From positions 62,001-126,000 of the forward strand of contig JBBAAM010000002.1 in NCBI GenBank assembly GCA_041658245.1: a stretch of 64,000 nucleotides of DNA, read 5' to 3'. This document shows, in pieces, positions 62,853 to 64,000 of this stretch. This stretch comes from Fen-1258 sp041658245. GTDB lineage: Bacteria; Bacteroidota; Ignavibacteria; Ignavibacteriales; Melioribacteraceae. Under the pieces are notes generated by a model, which worked only from the letters and a program-made list of their open reading frames with translations, was not told the origin of the DNA and did no database searches. Within the stretch, counting starts at the first letter, position 1, and each line of letters opens with the position of its first letter. The translations under genes were made by a program, and so were the position numbers.

Positions 62853-64000
62853 ATGAAAAGAATAGTCTATTCAGTTTCTATTGTATTACTATTACAAACG
62901 ATTACTATTTTAGCGCAATCTTCAAATCCTAAGAGAGAGTTTAGAGGAGCCTGGATAGCAACTGTTGCAAATATTGACTGGCCTTCTACAACCGGATTAC
63001 CCATTGAAACTCTAAAGAAACAACTCACTGATTTACTTGATGCCGTAAAGGATGCAAATTTAAATGCAGTTTTTTTCCAGGTACGACCCGAATGTGATGC
63101 GCTATATAAATCATCAATTGAACCATGGTCATATTGGATTACTGGAACTCAAGGAGTTCCCCCAGCAGGAGATTTTGATCCTCTGAAATTTGCTATTGAT
63201 GAAGCTCATAAAAGAGGTATTGAACTTCACGCCTGGTTAAATCCTTATAGAGCAAGACAAGTTAGCGTCTATACTCGGGCTGCTAATCATGTAACAAATT
63301 TACACCCGGATTGGATTTTAAAATTTGGGAATCTCTATCTTCTTGATCCCGGGATGCCTCAAGTTAGAAATTATAATGTAAGCGTGATTGTTGATATTAT
63401 TAATAAGTATGATGTTGATGGAATTCATTTTGATGATTACTTTTATCCCTACCCGCCGGATCAAATCTCAAATCAAGATGCAGCTACGTTTGCTGCTTTT
63501 CCAAGAGGATTTACAAATATCGGGGACTGGAGAAGAGATAATGTAAATATTCAAATGAAGGCAATTAGCGATACAATAAAAGCAATTAACCCCAGAATTA
63601 AGTTCGGTATCAGTCCCTTCGGTATCTGGAAAAATGGTGTCCCATCTGGAATTACCGGCATGGATGCATATAGTGTTATTTATGCAGATCCAATTGTTTG
63701 GCTTAAACAAAAAACAGTAGATTATATTATTCCGCAATTATATTGGAGAATTGGAGGAAGCCAGGATTATAATAAACTTATGCCTTGGTGGGCTGATTCT
63801 GCAAAACAATATGGAAGACATTTTTATTCCGGTAATATTTATGGAAGCTATACTACTTCTGAATTACCTAACCAATTAAAAGCAAATAGAAGCAATAGCA
63901 AAACAAACGGTATCGTTTTATTTAGCGCTAAACACATTCCAAGTAATACATTAAGTTTTACTGACTCACTTAAAAATAAATACTTTACTAATCCGGCATT
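62853..64000 (+). CDS. DigH/YddW-like peptidoglycan glycosyl hydrolase (partial)
   Basis: A second glycosyl-hydrolase-like 10 protein, starting at the ATG at 62853 and running off the right edge after about 382 residues. Signal peptide MKRIVYSVSIVLLLQTITIL, ending AQS, without a lipobox, so it is secreted or periplasmic rather than lipid-anchored. It shares REFRGAWIATVANIDWPST, NAVFFQVRPECDALYKSSIE, RGIELHAWLNPYRARQ, the acid pair in DGIHFDDYFYPYPP and FGISPFGIWKNG with the paralogue at 56899-58443. The C-terminal part is beyond the window and might hold a T9SS sorting domain. Its promoter carries site C, linking it to the two-component system. Confidence 0.92.
   Translation, partial: MKRIVYSVSIVLLLQTITILAQSSNPKREFRGAWIATVANIDWPSTTGLPIETLKKQLTDLLDAVKDANLNAVFFQVRPECDALYKSSIEPWSYWITGTQGVPPAGDFDPLKFAIDEAHKRGIELHAWLNPYRARQVSVYTRAANHVTNLHPDWILKFGNLYLLDPGMPQVRNYNVSVIVDIINKYDVDGIHFDDYFYPYPPDQISNQDAATFAAFPRGFTNIGDWRRDNVNIQMKAISDTIKAINPRIKFGISPFGIWKNGVPSGITGMDAYSVIYADPIVWLKQKTVDYIIPQLYWRIGGSQDYNKLMPWWADSAKQYGRHFYSGNIYGSYTTSELPNQLKANRSNSKTNGIVLFSAKHIPSNTLSFTDSLKNKYFTNPA

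Overview
The window looks like chromosomal DNA of a free-living Ignavibacteria-type bacterium (Bacteroidota/Chlorobiota side of the tree). The basis is low G+C, secreted proteins ending in type IX secretion (Por) sorting domains of the NYPNPFNPST kind, two clear Bacteroidota-style promoters (TTG, 20 bp, TAnnTTTG) ahead of rimP and an initiator tRNA, a two-component-propeller sensor kinase, and many outer-membrane barrel proteins. There are no insertion sequences, phage genes or CRISPR arrays. Small dispersed palindromes and decayed genes are common.

Layout. 0-7 kb: 5' part of nusA, rimP, a four-helix-bundle protein, a SIMPL protein and two paralogous T9SS-sorted exoproteins, all on the minus strand. 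7-14 kb: hemW, a DUF6588-like protein, recN, a GMC oxidoreductase, initiator tRNA-Met, and a cytochrome c lipoprotein overlapping an outer-membrane protein that lacks a signal peptide. 14-16.5 kb: a G+C-richer FecA-like TonB receptor broken by one frameshift. 16.6-24 kb: two exported proteins, YihY, purL and a membrane-bound SpoIIE phosphatase. 24.4-27.5 kb: an AT-rich accessory patch of four unknown genes, an array of eight different hairpins, a MITE-like element and a gene remnant. 27.5-40.5 kb: a Spy-like lipoprotein, a hydrolase, a gene with an in-frame TAG, mgtA, NUDIX, a second four-helix-bundle gene, hldD, metH, a DinB-like protein and an M28 peptidase. 40.5-41.4 kb: a decayed phosphotransferase gene.

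41.4-64 kb is a nearly unbroken peptidoglycan breakdown and recycling locus. It holds the MurNAc-6-P etherase murQ, an acetyltransferase, a beta-propeller protein, a T9SS-sorted amidase, a NagB-PIG-L fusion, an Ala/Glu dipeptide epimerase, an NlpC/P60 endopeptidase, an AmpG-like permease, an amino-sugar kinase, a lipoprotein amidase and two DigH/YddW-like glycosyl hydrolases. Embedded in it are a propeller-type sensor kinase and a NarL-family response regulator. Read as a pathway: amidases strip peptides from glycan, DigH-like enzymes cut the denuded glycan, the permease imports products, the endopeptidase and epimerase process the peptide, and kinase, MurQ and NagB lead the sugars into central metabolism.

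The most interesting regulatory observation is a 20-bp palindromic motif (core CTAC-N8-GTAG). It occurs at four intergenic places, all inside this locus: ahead of the propeller gene, between the first DigH gene and the kinase, between the kinase and its regulator, and ahead of the second DigH gene. It is a good candidate operator for the resident two-component system. The second notable object is the hairpin array at 26.9-27.15 kb, where several hairpins share a CAAATTG-like centre but have unrelated, self-complementary arms.
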